A DNA stretch of 64,000 bases from Bombiscardovia nodaiensis (GTDB taxonomy: Bacteria; Actinomycetota; Actinomycetes; Actinomycetales; Bifidobacteriaceae). The first letter of the stretch is position 1, and the number at the start of each line of letters is the position of its first letter. Location: NCBI GenBank assembly GCA_033127725.1, contig AP026798.1, positions 1,612,001-1,676,000 of the forward strand, written 5' to 3'. Position numbers and translations under genes: made by a program. Below are positions 27,271-35,889 of this stretch, piece after piece. The notes below the pieces were generated by a model. That model worked only from the letters and a program-made list of their open reading frames with translations. It was not told the DNA's origin and ran no database searches.

Positions 27271-28542
27271 CTAGCGGGCCCAAGCACGGCTAGACTCTAC
27301 CTCATTGCTACTCTTAGGAGCAATGAGGTAGGCCAAGCAGAAGAAGAGGCTGTTGAAGCACATGCGCAAGAAGAGGTTGTCAACGAAGGCGTGCAAGCCC
27401 AGGATCAGCAATACAAAGACGAGAAGGTATTCCCTCTTACGGCTGGATACAACCATCAACGCGGTGAATGCCAGAACGATAATTATGCCAAAAATAACAC
27501 CGTAATCCATGCACACTTTTACAAAGGAAGAATCGACATAGTTATAGGCATTGAAATTGTTGACAGTTCCCTTGTCTGACAAACCAGCTCCGGTCCACTC
27601 AATGTTACTGCCGAAAAAGTTGAGTCCATACGTCTCCAGAGCCTTCAGGGTTAAGGATAGGCGGCTGCCTGTCAGCTGGTTGATGATAAATACAATCATT
27701 CGATGCGGCCACTTAGCTACACACAAGGGCAAGATAAACGAGAGAAGAGCGAGCGCGGGGAAGGTGCACCAAGCCACAAACGCGTGTAGACCCCTACTCA
27801 CACGCGACCGTGACAGGCCCTTTGCCCAGCGCGAATAGAGGTAGCCACCTACAGCAGCTATGCAGGTGAGAACCGTTAAAGAGCGCGAATTGGTTAAGAA
27901 ATATCCGCCCAAGGCCAAGAGAATAAAAGCACACACCGGCAATATCTTCACATCGTGTCGGCGCCAAACCAAGTACACCAACGTACAGTTGAAAACAATT
28001 TGAGGACCATACAGGGCGTAGAGGAAACCTAGATAATGCCTGGTTCGCTCAGCAGAAACGTCCATATAATCAGGAATGACACCTATGAGCGAACAGGACA
28101 CGATGAACGCTAGCATGATCGCACTTGTCGTCAGACAGATAACAAATACTTTCTTTAAATCCACCTGCCGTGCCCCGAATATGAAGATGCACAGAAGCAG
28201 GGGAAAGGCTTTACCTGAGACCACAAAAATTACCAGGCCGAGTATGAGTAGCAAACCAAAAACTGCGACTTTTCGAATATCATAATGCGTCTGCCGATTG
28301 ATCCACTCGTTGGCAGCTACAAGCGCCACGCACACCACAGCCAACCGGGTGTCACCCGAGATGAAAGAAATAAATGGAACGGACGCGAAGAAAGAATAAG
28401 AAAGAATTTTCAAAACCATGTAATAGCCAACTGCAGCATAGAAGCAGGTGTTGTTCCTGACAAATATTCTTTCATTGAGGAAATGTTGGTTGCTCTTCAG
28501 CTCTTCCATAACTGTTGTCCCCTGTCCTTCTTCTTGCCCCAT
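27271..28542 (-). CDS. Wzy-like polysaccharide polymerase / O-antigen ligase family membrane protein
   Basis: A hydrophobic protein of about 423 residues with ten or more membrane helices and one large extracytoplasmic loop (about 285-345) containing GSRLSLTLKALETYGLNFFG and DSSFVKVCMDYG. That is the loop pattern of Wzy polymerases, which join lipid-linked repeat units at the outer face of the membrane. Sequence conservation in the family is low, so the call rests on topology and on its place as the last gene of the minus-strand polysaccharide operon, directly after the flippase. Start uncertain: ATG 28542 or ATG 28509, the latter preceded by GGGG. Confidence 0.78.
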   Translation of the reverse strand: MGQEEGQGTTVMEELKSNQHFLNERIFVRNNTCFYAAVGYYMVLKILSYSFFASVPFISFISGDTRLAVVCVALVAANEWINRQTHYDIRKVAVFGLLLILGLVIFVVSGKAFPLLLCIFIFGARQVDLKKVFVICLTTSAIMLAFIVSCSLIGVIPDYMDVSAERTRHYLGFLYALYGPQIVFNCTLVYLVWRRHDVKILPVCAFILLALGGYFLTNSRSLTVLTCIAAVGGYLYSRWAKGLSRSRVSRGLHAFVAWCTFPALALLSFILPLCVAKWPHRMIVFIINQLTGSRLSLTLKALETYGLNFFGSNIEWTGAGLSDKGTVNNFNAYNYVDSSFVKVCMDYGVIFGIIIVLAFTALMVVSSRKREYLLVFVLLILGLHAFVDNLFLRMCFNSLFFCLAYLIAPKSSNEVESSRAWAR

Positions 28543-28568
28543 GGTTCTCAACTCTACTCAGCCGTATA

Positions 28569-29996
28569 TCAGCCTTTACCTAGCTTAGCCAAAGTACCCA
28601 ACTCTCCCGTAAGCTGCGCATACAAGAAGAAGATTAGCAGAGAGCATACTCCATTGACCAATAAACCTGGAATTGGTGTGAGCTTGGGCAGAACTATATG
28701 GAGCATGCTCAGACAGACTGCTACGGCTACACCAGCTCCCAGAGGCTTTACGCAAGTTTGACGGACAAATGTCCAAAAACTACTGGCAAAGAGTTTTCTG
28801 GTCATCAGCACAAAAATGACCATAAAATTCAAGATAAAGCCGACCGACAGGCTCACAGCCAAGGTCGTTAAGGATCCAAGTAGGCAACCTACTACAATGC
28901 TGGTCACCAGCAGAATCGCAGTAATGCAACCGTTCCAAAACAGATACCTGGTCTTGCCCAAAGCCTGAAAAATCGAACCCGTGGACGATAAAGACATCTG
29001 CGTCCACACGGTAAGAGCCAGGATCGAAAAGGGTACGACCGCCGCGCCCCACTGGTTGCCGTACATCACCACAATAATATTACGGCTCTGGAAGGAGAGA
29101 AAAACCGAGAGCGGGAATCCGATTAACAATAGCAAGTGCACAATCGAGTAGTACACTTTTTGCACGTACTTTGGGTTGTCCTGGTAGTCAGAGAGCACCG
29201 GCAGCAGCACTGGATTGATGACCTCTAAAAGAACCTGATTGGGCATCATCAGCAGCTGATAGGACTTCGAATAGTTGCCCACAGCGGCAGGCCCCATGAG
29301 CTTACCCACCAGGATTTTGTCGATATTCCTCGAAAAATAGTTAATGAAATTGAAACCAAATTGACTCTTGGCAAAGGCCCAAACCTTGCCCAGGGAAGCT
29401 CGATCTAGCTGCCGAGCCGGACGAACCCGCAGCAGCAGCATATTGAGCGCGAAAGCTATCAGAGCAGGAACCGTGAAACTCATAACCAAGGCGTACACAC
29501 CCCAGCCTTGGAAGGCCGTCCAAATCCCGGCTACACCGCCGCAGAAGTTAGAGACCACTAGCCGCAAGTTGACTTCCCGGAAGCGCTTGGCCTTGTTCAT
29601 TAAGGCATTGGGAATCATGTTGATACCCTGCAAAAACAGGGTGGCCGACATGGCGAGTGAGAGCGGTAGGTAGATCGCATTGTGATAAAACCAGGCCAGG
29701 GCCGGTCCCAGGGCAGCAAAAATAAGGGCTAAGAGCGCAGAGAACAGGATGGAGTATGAGAAGAGCACACGATGGTCATGGTCGGACAAGTGCTTATTTT
29801 GAATGACCGCAGGCCCCAAACCCGCGTCCACCAGAGTGGTAAAGAAGAGCAGAAAGACTTGAGCGACAGCGACCAGACCGTATGCTTGCGGTGTCAAGAG
29901 GCGCGAGAGCACCATGTTGATCACCAGCTGGATGACCACATTGCTGTATTTGCCCAGAGCCGTGTAGAGCACACCAGCACGCAAATGTTCCAGCAT
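28569..29996 (-). CDS. Wzx-type polysaccharide flippase (MOP superfamily)
   Basis: A 475-residue membrane protein with about 14 hydrophobic helices, of the oligosaccharidyl-lipid flippase (WzxC/Polysacc_synt) type. The N-terminal pattern GKYSNVVIQLVINMVLSRLLTPQAYGLVAVAQVF and the DAGLGPAVIQ segment are typical. It should move undecaprenyl-linked repeat units to the outer leaflet. It sits between UDP-glucose dehydrogenase and the Wzy-like gene in the same operon. The short gap to the next gene (26 bases) supports co-transcription. Confidence 0.9.
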   Translation of the reverse strand: MLEHLRAGVLYTALGKYSNVVIQLVINMVLSRLLTPQAYGLVAVAQVFLLFFTTLVDAGLGPAVIQNKHLSDHDHRVLFSYSILFSALLALIFAALGPALAWFYHNAIYLPLSLAMSATLFLQGINMIPNALMNKAKRFREVNLRLVVSNFCGGVAGIWTAFQGWGVYALVMSFTVPALIAFALNMLLLRVRPARQLDRASLGKVWAFAKSQFGFNFINYFSRNIDKILVGKLMGPAAVGNYSKSYQLLMMPNQVLLEVINPVLLPVLSDYQDNPKYVQKVYYSIVHLLLLIGFPLSVFLSFQSRNIIVVMYGNQWGAAVVPFSILALTVWTQMSLSSTGSIFQALGKTRYLFWNGCITAILLVTSIVVGCLLGSLTTLAVSLSVGFILNFMVIFVLMTRKLFASSFWTFVRQTCVKPLGAGVAVAVCLSMLHIVLPKLTPIPGLLVNGVCSLLIFFLYAQLTGELGTLAKLGKG

Positions 29997-30070
29997 TCTT
30001 CTGTAGCCTATCTTTGGTGCTCGTTCAGCCGCTCGCAGTGACGACGGGTCACGCTCCCAGCCTATGCGAG

Positions 30071-31315
30071 TCAGTCGTGATTCAATAAATCTCTAGTGTA
30101 AACCTTGGATTCAACGTCTGCGAGCTGCTCATTCCAGCAGTTAGCAACGATAAGCGTGCTCTCACGCTTGAAGGAGTCAATATCAGCTGTGACAGGGCAA
30201 TCAAGAAAACGCTGAGCCGCGAGTGTGGGTTCATAAATGAGAACACGCACCCCGTTTTGCTTGAGCTCTCGAATAATGTCTTGCACGGCTGATTGGCGGA
30301 AATTGTCCGAGTCTTCTTTCATGGTCAGCCGGTACACGCCCACTACTGGCTGATCAATATCCTCTATGCGTTCCAGCACCTGGCCTGCAATAAAGTGCTT
30401 CCTAGTTCGGTTGGCCTCCACAATCGCGGTAATCAGATTTTGTGGAACGCTGTCGTAGTTGGCCAAGAGCTGCTTGCTGTCTTTAGGCAGGCAATAGCCC
30501 CCATAGCCGAAGCTGGGGTTGTTGTAGTAGGAGCCGATGCGAGGGTCGAGACCTACGCCCTGGATAATGGCCCGCGTATCGAGCCCGCGCACGGCCGCGT
30601 AGGTATCGAGTTCGTTGAAATAGGCCACGCGCAGGGCCAGATAGGTGTTTGCAAAAAGCTTGATGGCCTCAGCCTCAGTGGTTCCCACAACCAGCGTGGG
30701 AATGCCCTGCGACCCATCGGCATTACGCCGGTCCCTCTCGCTAGGGTCTGCTTCCTGGCGCAGTAATTCTGCAAAGGTATGAGCCGCCTGCCAAGCTGCC
30801 GCATCCTCTTGGGGAGCGCCGACCACAATCCTGCTGGGGTGGAGGTTGTCTGCTAAAGCCTTGCCCTCGCGCAAGAACTCAGGAGAAAACAGAATACGAG
30901 AGTCACCCATAGACTGGCGTATGCGCTCAGTGTAACCCACTGGGATAGTAGATTTAATCACTATCCACGCCTGAGCGTTGACGGCGCGCACGGCTTCAAT
31001 GGCCGCCTCAACACTGGAAGTATCGAACGAATTCTGCTCGGAGTCATAATTCGTGGGGGTTGCAATGACTGCGAATTCAGCATTTTCGTATGCAGCGGTG
31101 GCGTCGAGCGTGGCTGAGAAGTGCAGAGCCGAGGGATCCTGCTGCTGCCGCGACAGGAAGGCTTCAATCTGTGCGTCCTTGATAGGACTGATACCGGCTT
31201 GAAGTTGCTCGATTTTACTGGGCACAATGTCAAGCGCCGTCACTTCCTGATGCTGGGCCAGTAAAAAGGCTATCGATAGACCCACATAGCCTGTTCCTGC
31301 AACTGCTATCTTCAT
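30071..31315 (-). CDS. ugd: UDP-glucose 6-dehydrogenase
   Basis: Oxidises UDP-glucose twice with NAD to UDP-glucuronate, an acidic sugar precursor. The 414-residue protein has the N-terminal Rossmann motif AVAGTGYVGLS, the central dimer helix, and the catalytic Cys in GYGGYCLPKDSKQL. The C-terminal UDP-binding domain contains VYRLTMKEDSDNFR. ATG 31315 is preceded by GGGGAG. Its presence in the operon suggests the polymer contains glucuronate or a derived sugar; a general UDP-sugar dehydrogenase is the alternative. Confidence 0.93.
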   Translation of the reverse strand: MKIAVAGTGYVGLSIAFLLAQHQEVTALDIVPSKIEQLQAGISPIKDAQIEAFLSRQQQDPSALHFSATLDATAAYENAEFAVIATPTNYDSEQNSFDTSSVEAAIEAVRAVNAQAWIVIKSTIPVGYTERIRQSMGDSRILFSPEFLREGKALADNLHPSRIVVGAPQEDAAAWQAAHTFAELLRQEADPSERDRRNADGSQGIPTLVVGTTEAEAIKLFANTYLALRVAYFNELDTYAAVRGLDTRAIIQGVGLDPRIGSYYNNPSFGYGGYCLPKDSKQLLANYDSVPQNLITAIVEANRTRKHFIAGQVLERIEDIDQPVVGVYRLTMKEDSDNFRQSAVQDIIRELKQNGVRVLIYEPTLAAQRFLDCPVTADIDSFKRESTLIVANCWNEQLADVESKVYTRDLLNHD

Positions 31316-31390
31316 CTACTGCTCCCCTTCTTCTCATCTTCAAGCTGTATCCCCATGCACCTTGCCCAAATCCAGCATAGTCAGCTCTCT

Positions 31391-32533
31391 CTACCGGCTT
31401 GTGTTGGCATGAGCCTGTTGCAGCTGCCGCATACAGCGCACATAAGTGCTCGTAAGTTCTCCTGCCGTATAGGCCAGGTCGATGCGGGCAAATTGCTCAA
31501 CCGTGTACGCCGGTCGTTGACTCGGGGCGTACTGCCCCGCTAGCTGCACTATTGCTTGCCCCCAGGCTTCTGGTCCCGCTTGCAGGGGTAAGGTCTGCAC
31601 CCGATCTGTGGCGAACGAGTCAGGGTCCACTCCGTCAGAGACCAAGCAAGGCAGTCCCGCCACCTGAGCCTCCAGGAGAGCCAACGGCAACCCCTCAAAG
31701 AGGGAGGGCAGGACGAATAGGTCCATAGCCTGGTAGAAGTCTCTGGGATTCTGGCTCGGACCAGCCAATAGTATGCGCTCTGAGTAGGGACTGGCTTGAA
31801 TCTGCTCTTGCAGTTTGTCCCTGTCTGGTCCCTCTCCCACCAGCAGGAGAACGGCAGCTGGATTCGCTTGGGCGACTGTTTCAAAGGCCCGTATCAGGAA
31901 CGCCTGATTCTTTTGATGATTGAGCCCACCCACATGACCGATCACAAACGCATCGGTAAACTCGCTGTGAGCTCGCACCAGCATACGAGCGTCCTGATCA
32001 TAGAGGAAGTGAGCAACATCGATACCGTTAGGGGCCACGCTAAACGGCCTGCCGCCGAAGAGCCACTGGCCAGCCAATCTTCCGCAGGCTAGACCCTGCG
32101 TGTAAGAGGTCATAAAAAGAGGGGTGAGCAGCCGGTGGAGGGCGCGGTGCGTGCAGGTGGTGTTGTGGCTGTGAGCTATGCGGATGGGCACTGCGCAGAG
32201 CTTGGCCAGAGCCAGCTCCAGAGCCATAGTATGGCTGTTGCCGTGAACATGAACGATGTCAAAGCGCTGCTGACGAAAAGTCCGCGCAAGGGCAGCAAAA
32301 TAGCGCAAGGGATGCCGTTTTCTGTGCCCCAAGCGGATAATGGAAACGTTTGCGCTGCTGGCAACCTGCTCATACGCAGGATCCACATCCCCACCCACGA
32401 TGATGCAGAGGTTGACCAGGCGGCTATCAACCTTGCTGCAGTAGCCCATAATGTAGGCGCCGATGCCGTTACGCTCGAGATTGTCGGCGATCATCGCCAC
32501 GCGGATGGGCCGATTGGCTTGTGTCTTATTCAT
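31391..32533 (-). CDS. Glycosyltransferase family 4 (GT-B fold)
   Basis: A 380-residue cytoplasmic or membrane-associated glycosyltransferase. The N-terminal domain has the NLERNGIGAYI glycine-rich region and HVHGNSHTMALELALAKL; the C-terminal domain has VGEGPDRDKLQEQI and LLAGPSQNPRDFYQAMDLFVLPSLFEGLPLALLEAQ, the GT4 E-x7-E nucleotide-sugar site. It adds one sugar to the lipid-linked repeat; donor and acceptor are unknown. Its ATG overlaps the stop of the upstream PssE-like gene (ATGA, 32530-32533), which implies translational coupling. Confidence 0.9.
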   Translation of the reverse strand: MNKTQANRPIRVAMIADNLERNGIGAYIMGYCSKVDSRLVNLCIIVGGDVDPAYEQVASSANVSIIRLGHRKRHPLRYFAALARTFRQQRFDIVHVHGNSHTMALELALAKLCAVPIRIAHSHNTTCTHRALHRLLTPLFMTSYTQGLACGRLAGQWLFGGRPFSVAPNGIDVAHFLYDQDARMLVRAHSEFTDAFVIGHVGGLNHQKNQAFLIRAFETVAQANPAAVLLLVGEGPDRDKLQEQIQASPYSERILLAGPSQNPRDFYQAMDLFVLPSLFEGLPLALLEAQVAGLPCLVSDGVDPDSFATDRVQTLPLQAGPEAWGQAIVQLAGQYAPSQRPAYTVEQFARIDLAYTAGELTSTYVRCMRQLQQAHANTSR

Positions 32534-33033
32534 TTTGAACCCACTAGCTGGTCCGCCAAAGCTGTGAAACTAGCGACGAAGGCCGCATGATGACTGACAA
32601 AGCCCGAACTGACTTGGGCGGATCGGAGGTCGAAGTCCTCTACGGCAGCAGGCAGATCATCAATATTGTAGATGGGGATAATACCGCCAATGCGCTCGGC
32701 CACCTGCCGGGTAAAGTCCACTTGATGGTCATTGACATGCTCATCAAAGCAGGCCTGCCGGGGTACGACAATGGGCGTTTTGCCCATGCTCACCAGCTCC
32801 ATAAAGCTCGCTGGGCCCCCGTGCGTGATGACGATACGAGCCTCTTTCAAGTACGTTTCCATCTGGTCGGCAGGCACAAACCGGTAGCCCTGGCAGGATT
32901 GCAGCTGGTAGCTGGAAAAACCGTATTGAACAATCCAGCGCTCATGACTTGTCTGACTGGCCGCTATAGAGTCAACAGCCTCCAAGAGCCGGTTAAAGGG
33001 CTGCTCGTGAGTACCCACCGTTACCAATATCAT
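32530..33033 (-). CDS. PssE/Alg13-like glycosyltransferase subunit
   Basis: A 167-residue protein starting MILVTVGTHEQPFNRLLEAVD, the C-terminal half of a GT28-type enzyme as a separate polypeptide. The donor-site segment is ARIVITHGGPASFMELVSMGKTPIVVPR. Such proteins (PssE, Cps14G/Alg13-like) pair with a membrane-anchored PssD/Alg14-like subunit, which is encoded immediately upstream with a 48-base gap. Together they transfer the second sugar, usually glucuronate or galactose, to the primed lipid. The partner pairing is inferred from gene order and family knowledge. Confidence 0.88.
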   Translation of the reverse strand: MILVTVGTHEQPFNRLLEAVDSIAASQTSHERWIVQYGFSSYQLQSCQGYRFVPADQMETYLKEARIVITHGGPASFMELVSMGKTPIVVPRQACFDEHVNDHQVDFTRQVAERIGGIIPIYNIDDLPAAVEDFDLRSAQVSSGFVSHHAAFVASFTALADQLVGSK

Positions 33034-33081
33034 GTTCGTGTCCTTGCCTTACCTGCTCACACGCTTGCTGGGCGCAGATGT

Positions 33082-33531
33082 CTAAAAAATCGACCCCAAA
33101 TTGACAGCCTTTGGATACACCGAAGTCATCTCATCCCACTGGACCACTACCCTGTCAGCTACTGGATAGACGAGCTTACCCGTCAAGGTCGCCGCATCCA
33201 TGCGGTCAAAAACCTCAAGGTAAATGGTTTTGGCCCCCAGGAGCTTACCCAGGTAGAAGAAGGGTACCGCTACAGCAGCCCCAGAAGAGACAATCAAGTC
33301 GGGCTTCTCCCTCTTGAGCACTTTCCAAGCCAGGAATGTGTTACGGACGAGGTTTTTCAGGTTGCGATTGGTGGGAAAATAACAGGAGTAGACCCGCTCC
33401 CCCACGAGTTTGCTGCGCGCATCTTCCTTGTCAAACGTGACCCAAAACCGCTCGTGAGCACGCCACCAGTCTTCGAGCATCATTAAATGGGATAAGTGCC
33501 CACCACTGGAGCCAACTAGGCATATTTTCAC
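33082..33531 (-). CDS. PssD/Alg14-like glycosyltransferase accessory subunit
   Basis: A 149-residue protein starting VKICLVGSSGGHLSHLMML, the Alg14/PssD N-terminal signature, with VSSGAAVAVPFFYLGKLLGAKTIYLEVFDR in the middle. It is the membrane-recruiting half of a split glycosyltransferase whose catalytic half is the PssE-like gene downstream. The frame is open to 33612, but GTG 33531 has an AGGAGG site seven bases upstream and gives the family length. Its start lies 27 bases downstream of the preceding GT2 gene's stop, so the two do not overlap. Confidence 0.87.
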   Translation of the reverse strand: MKICLVGSSGGHLSHLMMLEDWWRAHERFWVTFDKEDARSKLVGERVYSCYFPTNRNLKNLVRNTFLAWKVLKREKPDLIVSSGAAVAVPFFYLGKLLGAKTIYLEVFDRMDAATLTGKLVYPVADRVVVQWDEMTSVYPKAVNLGSIF

Positions 33532-33557
33532 AGCTGATCCTCCTCGCTTCCCGCCAC

Positions 33558-34607
33558 TCATCGTTGCACCGCTTCCAAGATGTAAACCAGGGGATAAAAA
33601 AATCCACGGCAAAAGCGCAGAGCCCGGACGTGTTTGGAAGCCCTACTTGCGCCCTCCAAAAGGTCAGGGCAGCGGGTCTGCAACTGGCGCTCGAAAGCGC
33701 GCAATGCCTTCCAATGCTGATAACTGGGCCTCAAAAAACAGAACCAGTGGAATTGCCCACAGATTTCATCCACCAAACGCTGCCTAAAGAGCTTGCGCTG
33801 TCCACGCTTATCTTCCGGCAGCTGCTGGTAACACTCCAGCAAGCGCCAGAATACCAGCTCATGCTCCCGGTAGTGGGCCCGCACTCCCGACCGGCTGATG
33901 CTCTGCCCATCCACGCCCACTCGGTGGCAATACAGGGGCAGGTGAGTCACTTGGAGGGTCTGCACGGACGCTAAGGGCAGGTAGACGAGCTCTATATCGG
34001 TGTACAGGCAGTGCTCATCCAGACGAACACCTGACTGCCGCAAAAGCTCAGTACGGCAGGTCACCTCATGCATGCCAATGGCCCGAGTAAAGCTCAAATC
34101 CTCGAAATCATACAGTGCTGGCTGGTAGCCCGGCAGGCAGTCAACGAGCTCCTCTGCCCCAGTGTCCGCGCTGACGTTGAGCCTGGGTGTGAGCACATAA
34201 TCCGCCTGGCTGTGGGACAGGAGCTCCACCAAGGCCACCAAGCTGTCAGTGTGGAACCAGTCGTCGCCGTCCAGCTGCTTAACATACCTGCCCCGGGCCT
34301 GGTCGATGGCCGTATTGATAACCGACCCATAGCCCGCATTTGGCTTGTGTATGGCTCGGACGCAGCCAGGAAAGCGGTCTTGGTACTCGCGGGCAATGGC
34401 GAGCGTGCCGTCGCTACCACCGTCGTCAATTACAAGAACCTCAAGCAGGGGGACGACGCTAGGACTGAGCAGGGAATCGAGGGCAGTGCGGATCGAACCT
34501 TCAACGTTGTAAGCAGCGATCGATACCGTCAACACGGGCTGCTGGTTTTGCACCTGACTGCTCGGCACAGCTACCGGGGCTGAGGCTTCTTCATCCTCTT
34601 CTTGCAT
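33558..34607 (-). CDS. Glycosyltransferase family 2 (A)
   Basis: A 349-residue GT-A enzyme. The N-terminal half has LTVSIAAYNVEGSIRTALDSLL, the nucleotide-binding LVIDDGGSDGT and a KQLDGDDWF motif matching the DxD metal site. Residues about 160-250 carry the acceptor part. The C-terminal region is helical and basic without a membrane helix. It transfers one sugar to the growing repeat; substrate unknown. It lies second in the operon, after another GT2 gene. Confidence 0.9.
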   Translation of the reverse strand: MQEEDEEASAPVAVPSSQVQNQQPVLTVSIAAYNVEGSIRTALDSLLSPSVVPLLEVLVIDDGGSDGTLAIAREYQDRFPGCVRAIHKPNAGYGSVINTAIDQARGRYVKQLDGDDWFHTDSLVALVELLSHSQADYVLTPRLNVSADTGAEELVDCLPGYQPALYDFEDLSFTRAIGMHEVTCRTELLRQSGVRLDEHCLYTDIELVYLPLASVQTLQVTHLPLYCHRVGVDGQSISRSGVRAHYREHELVFWRLLECYQQLPEDKRGQRKLFRQRLVDEICGQFHWFCFLRPSYQHWKALRAFERQLQTRCPDLLEGASRASKHVRALRFCRGFFYPLVYILEAVQR

Positions 34608-34677
34608 CTCGCTTGCGCCTCCTCTCGGCTCTGATTACTCTGCATGGTGCGCTGCCACTGCCACTCAGCAGTATCCA

Positions 34678-35604
34678 TCACACCACTTTGGTATGAACGA
34701 AGGGCCGCAAGGCCATGCGGAAAAAGTCTTTGACGTTGCGGGTCAGCTGACCGGGGTCTAAACGCACACCCCGCCGGTAGTAGGCCCAAGCCCGACGCAT
34801 GTCCCCGGCCACACTGTAGAGGTAGGTGCCCATGAGATAGAAGGACGAAGCCACCCTAGGGTGGGCCGCCAAGTCACCCGCGTACTGCTGGTGGATGTGC
34901 TCAAAAGCCGCAGTACGGCGCTCCGGATGAGCTGAAATTCGCTCCCCCTGGTGGAAGTGATAGCGGGCCAGGGGTTCGGCCAAGTAAACAGCCTCCTTCT
35001 GCCTGGTCAAGCGCAGGTAAAACTCCCAGTCTTGCAGGGCCGGCATGTCAGCGTTAAAGCCACCCAGACGCTCAAAATCAGCCCGAGCAATGAGCGGGAA
35101 GGAGCAGGAGCCGATGAAATTACGCCCCAGCAGCGGGAGGAAAATATTGCCTGAGGGCAGGGGGTGAGGAGCGAGCAGGCCGTCGGGCTTTTCGCCAGCA
35201 TCGTAGTGCAAGACAGCATTGCAGTACACTAAGCCGACCGACTCGTGCGCCTCAGCTGCGGCAAGCTCTTGGCTGATTTTGGCTGGAAGCCACTCGTCGT
35301 CATCATCGAGAAAGGCGAGATAGGAGCCCTTGGCCCTGGCAGCCCCGAAATTACGGGCCCGACATGCGCCTCCATTGTGTTCCATAGGAAGGTAAGTAAC
35401 TGGTCTGCCCTGCGAAAGCTCCTGGCACAGCGCCTTCAGGCTGGCCGAGAGGGTTGAATCTTGGGGACAATCATTGACCAAGATGACCTCCAAATGAGGA
35501 TAATTTTGGCCGATAACGCTCTTGAGCGCGCGCCGAACTACCTCAACTGGGCGCTGATAGGTGGTGACAACAGCGCTCACCACTGGTAACTCGCCTGCAC
35601 TCAT
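34678..35604 (-). CDS. Glycosyltransferase family 2 (B), first gene of the operon
   Basis: A 308-residue GT-A enzyme. VSAVVTTYQRPVEVVRRALKSV, EVILVNDCPQDST, RNFGAARAKGSYLAFLDDDDEWLP (DxD-type site) and ALQDWEFYLRLTRQ follow the GT2 order. Substrate unknown. It is the first of eight minus-strand polysaccharide genes (35604 down to 27271); the promoter should lie in 35605-35889, but I see no clear -10/-35 there. Confidence 0.9.
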   Translation of the reverse strand: MSAGELPVVSAVVTTYQRPVEVVRRALKSVIGQNYPHLEVILVNDCPQDSTLSASLKALCQELSQGRPVTYLPMEHNGGACRARNFGAARAKGSYLAFLDDDDEWLPAKISQELAAAEAHESVGLVYCNAVLHYDAGEKPDGLLAPHPLPSGNIFLPLLGRNFIGSCSFPLIARADFERLGGFNADMPALQDWEFYLRLTRQKEAVYLAEPLARYHFHQGERISAHPERRTAAFEHIHQQYAGDLAAHPRVASSFYLMGTYLYSVAGDMRRAWAYYRRGVRLDPGQLTRNVKDFFRMALRPFVHTKVV

Positions 35605-35889
35605 GCGTTTATCCCTTCGCTTGGCCTGCCAGCCTATGAGCCCTCGTTCGGCGTGGGTGCTTGGCTAATCTGCCGGGCCCACATCGTGACAACCTACGCC
35701 TGCAGCACTTCCTCGTTCCCCAGAATGCAAGTAGGCACAGGACTTCCTAAAAGCATAGCGCTGGCAGGCGATGAACAACAATGCGTGCACCCCGTTTGCA
35801 CTCTGGCAAATAGGGTACACGCATCATCTTGTTGACCAAATTCTTGCAGGTCACCTGCCAAAATCTGGGCTGATAGCAGCTCTACTGGT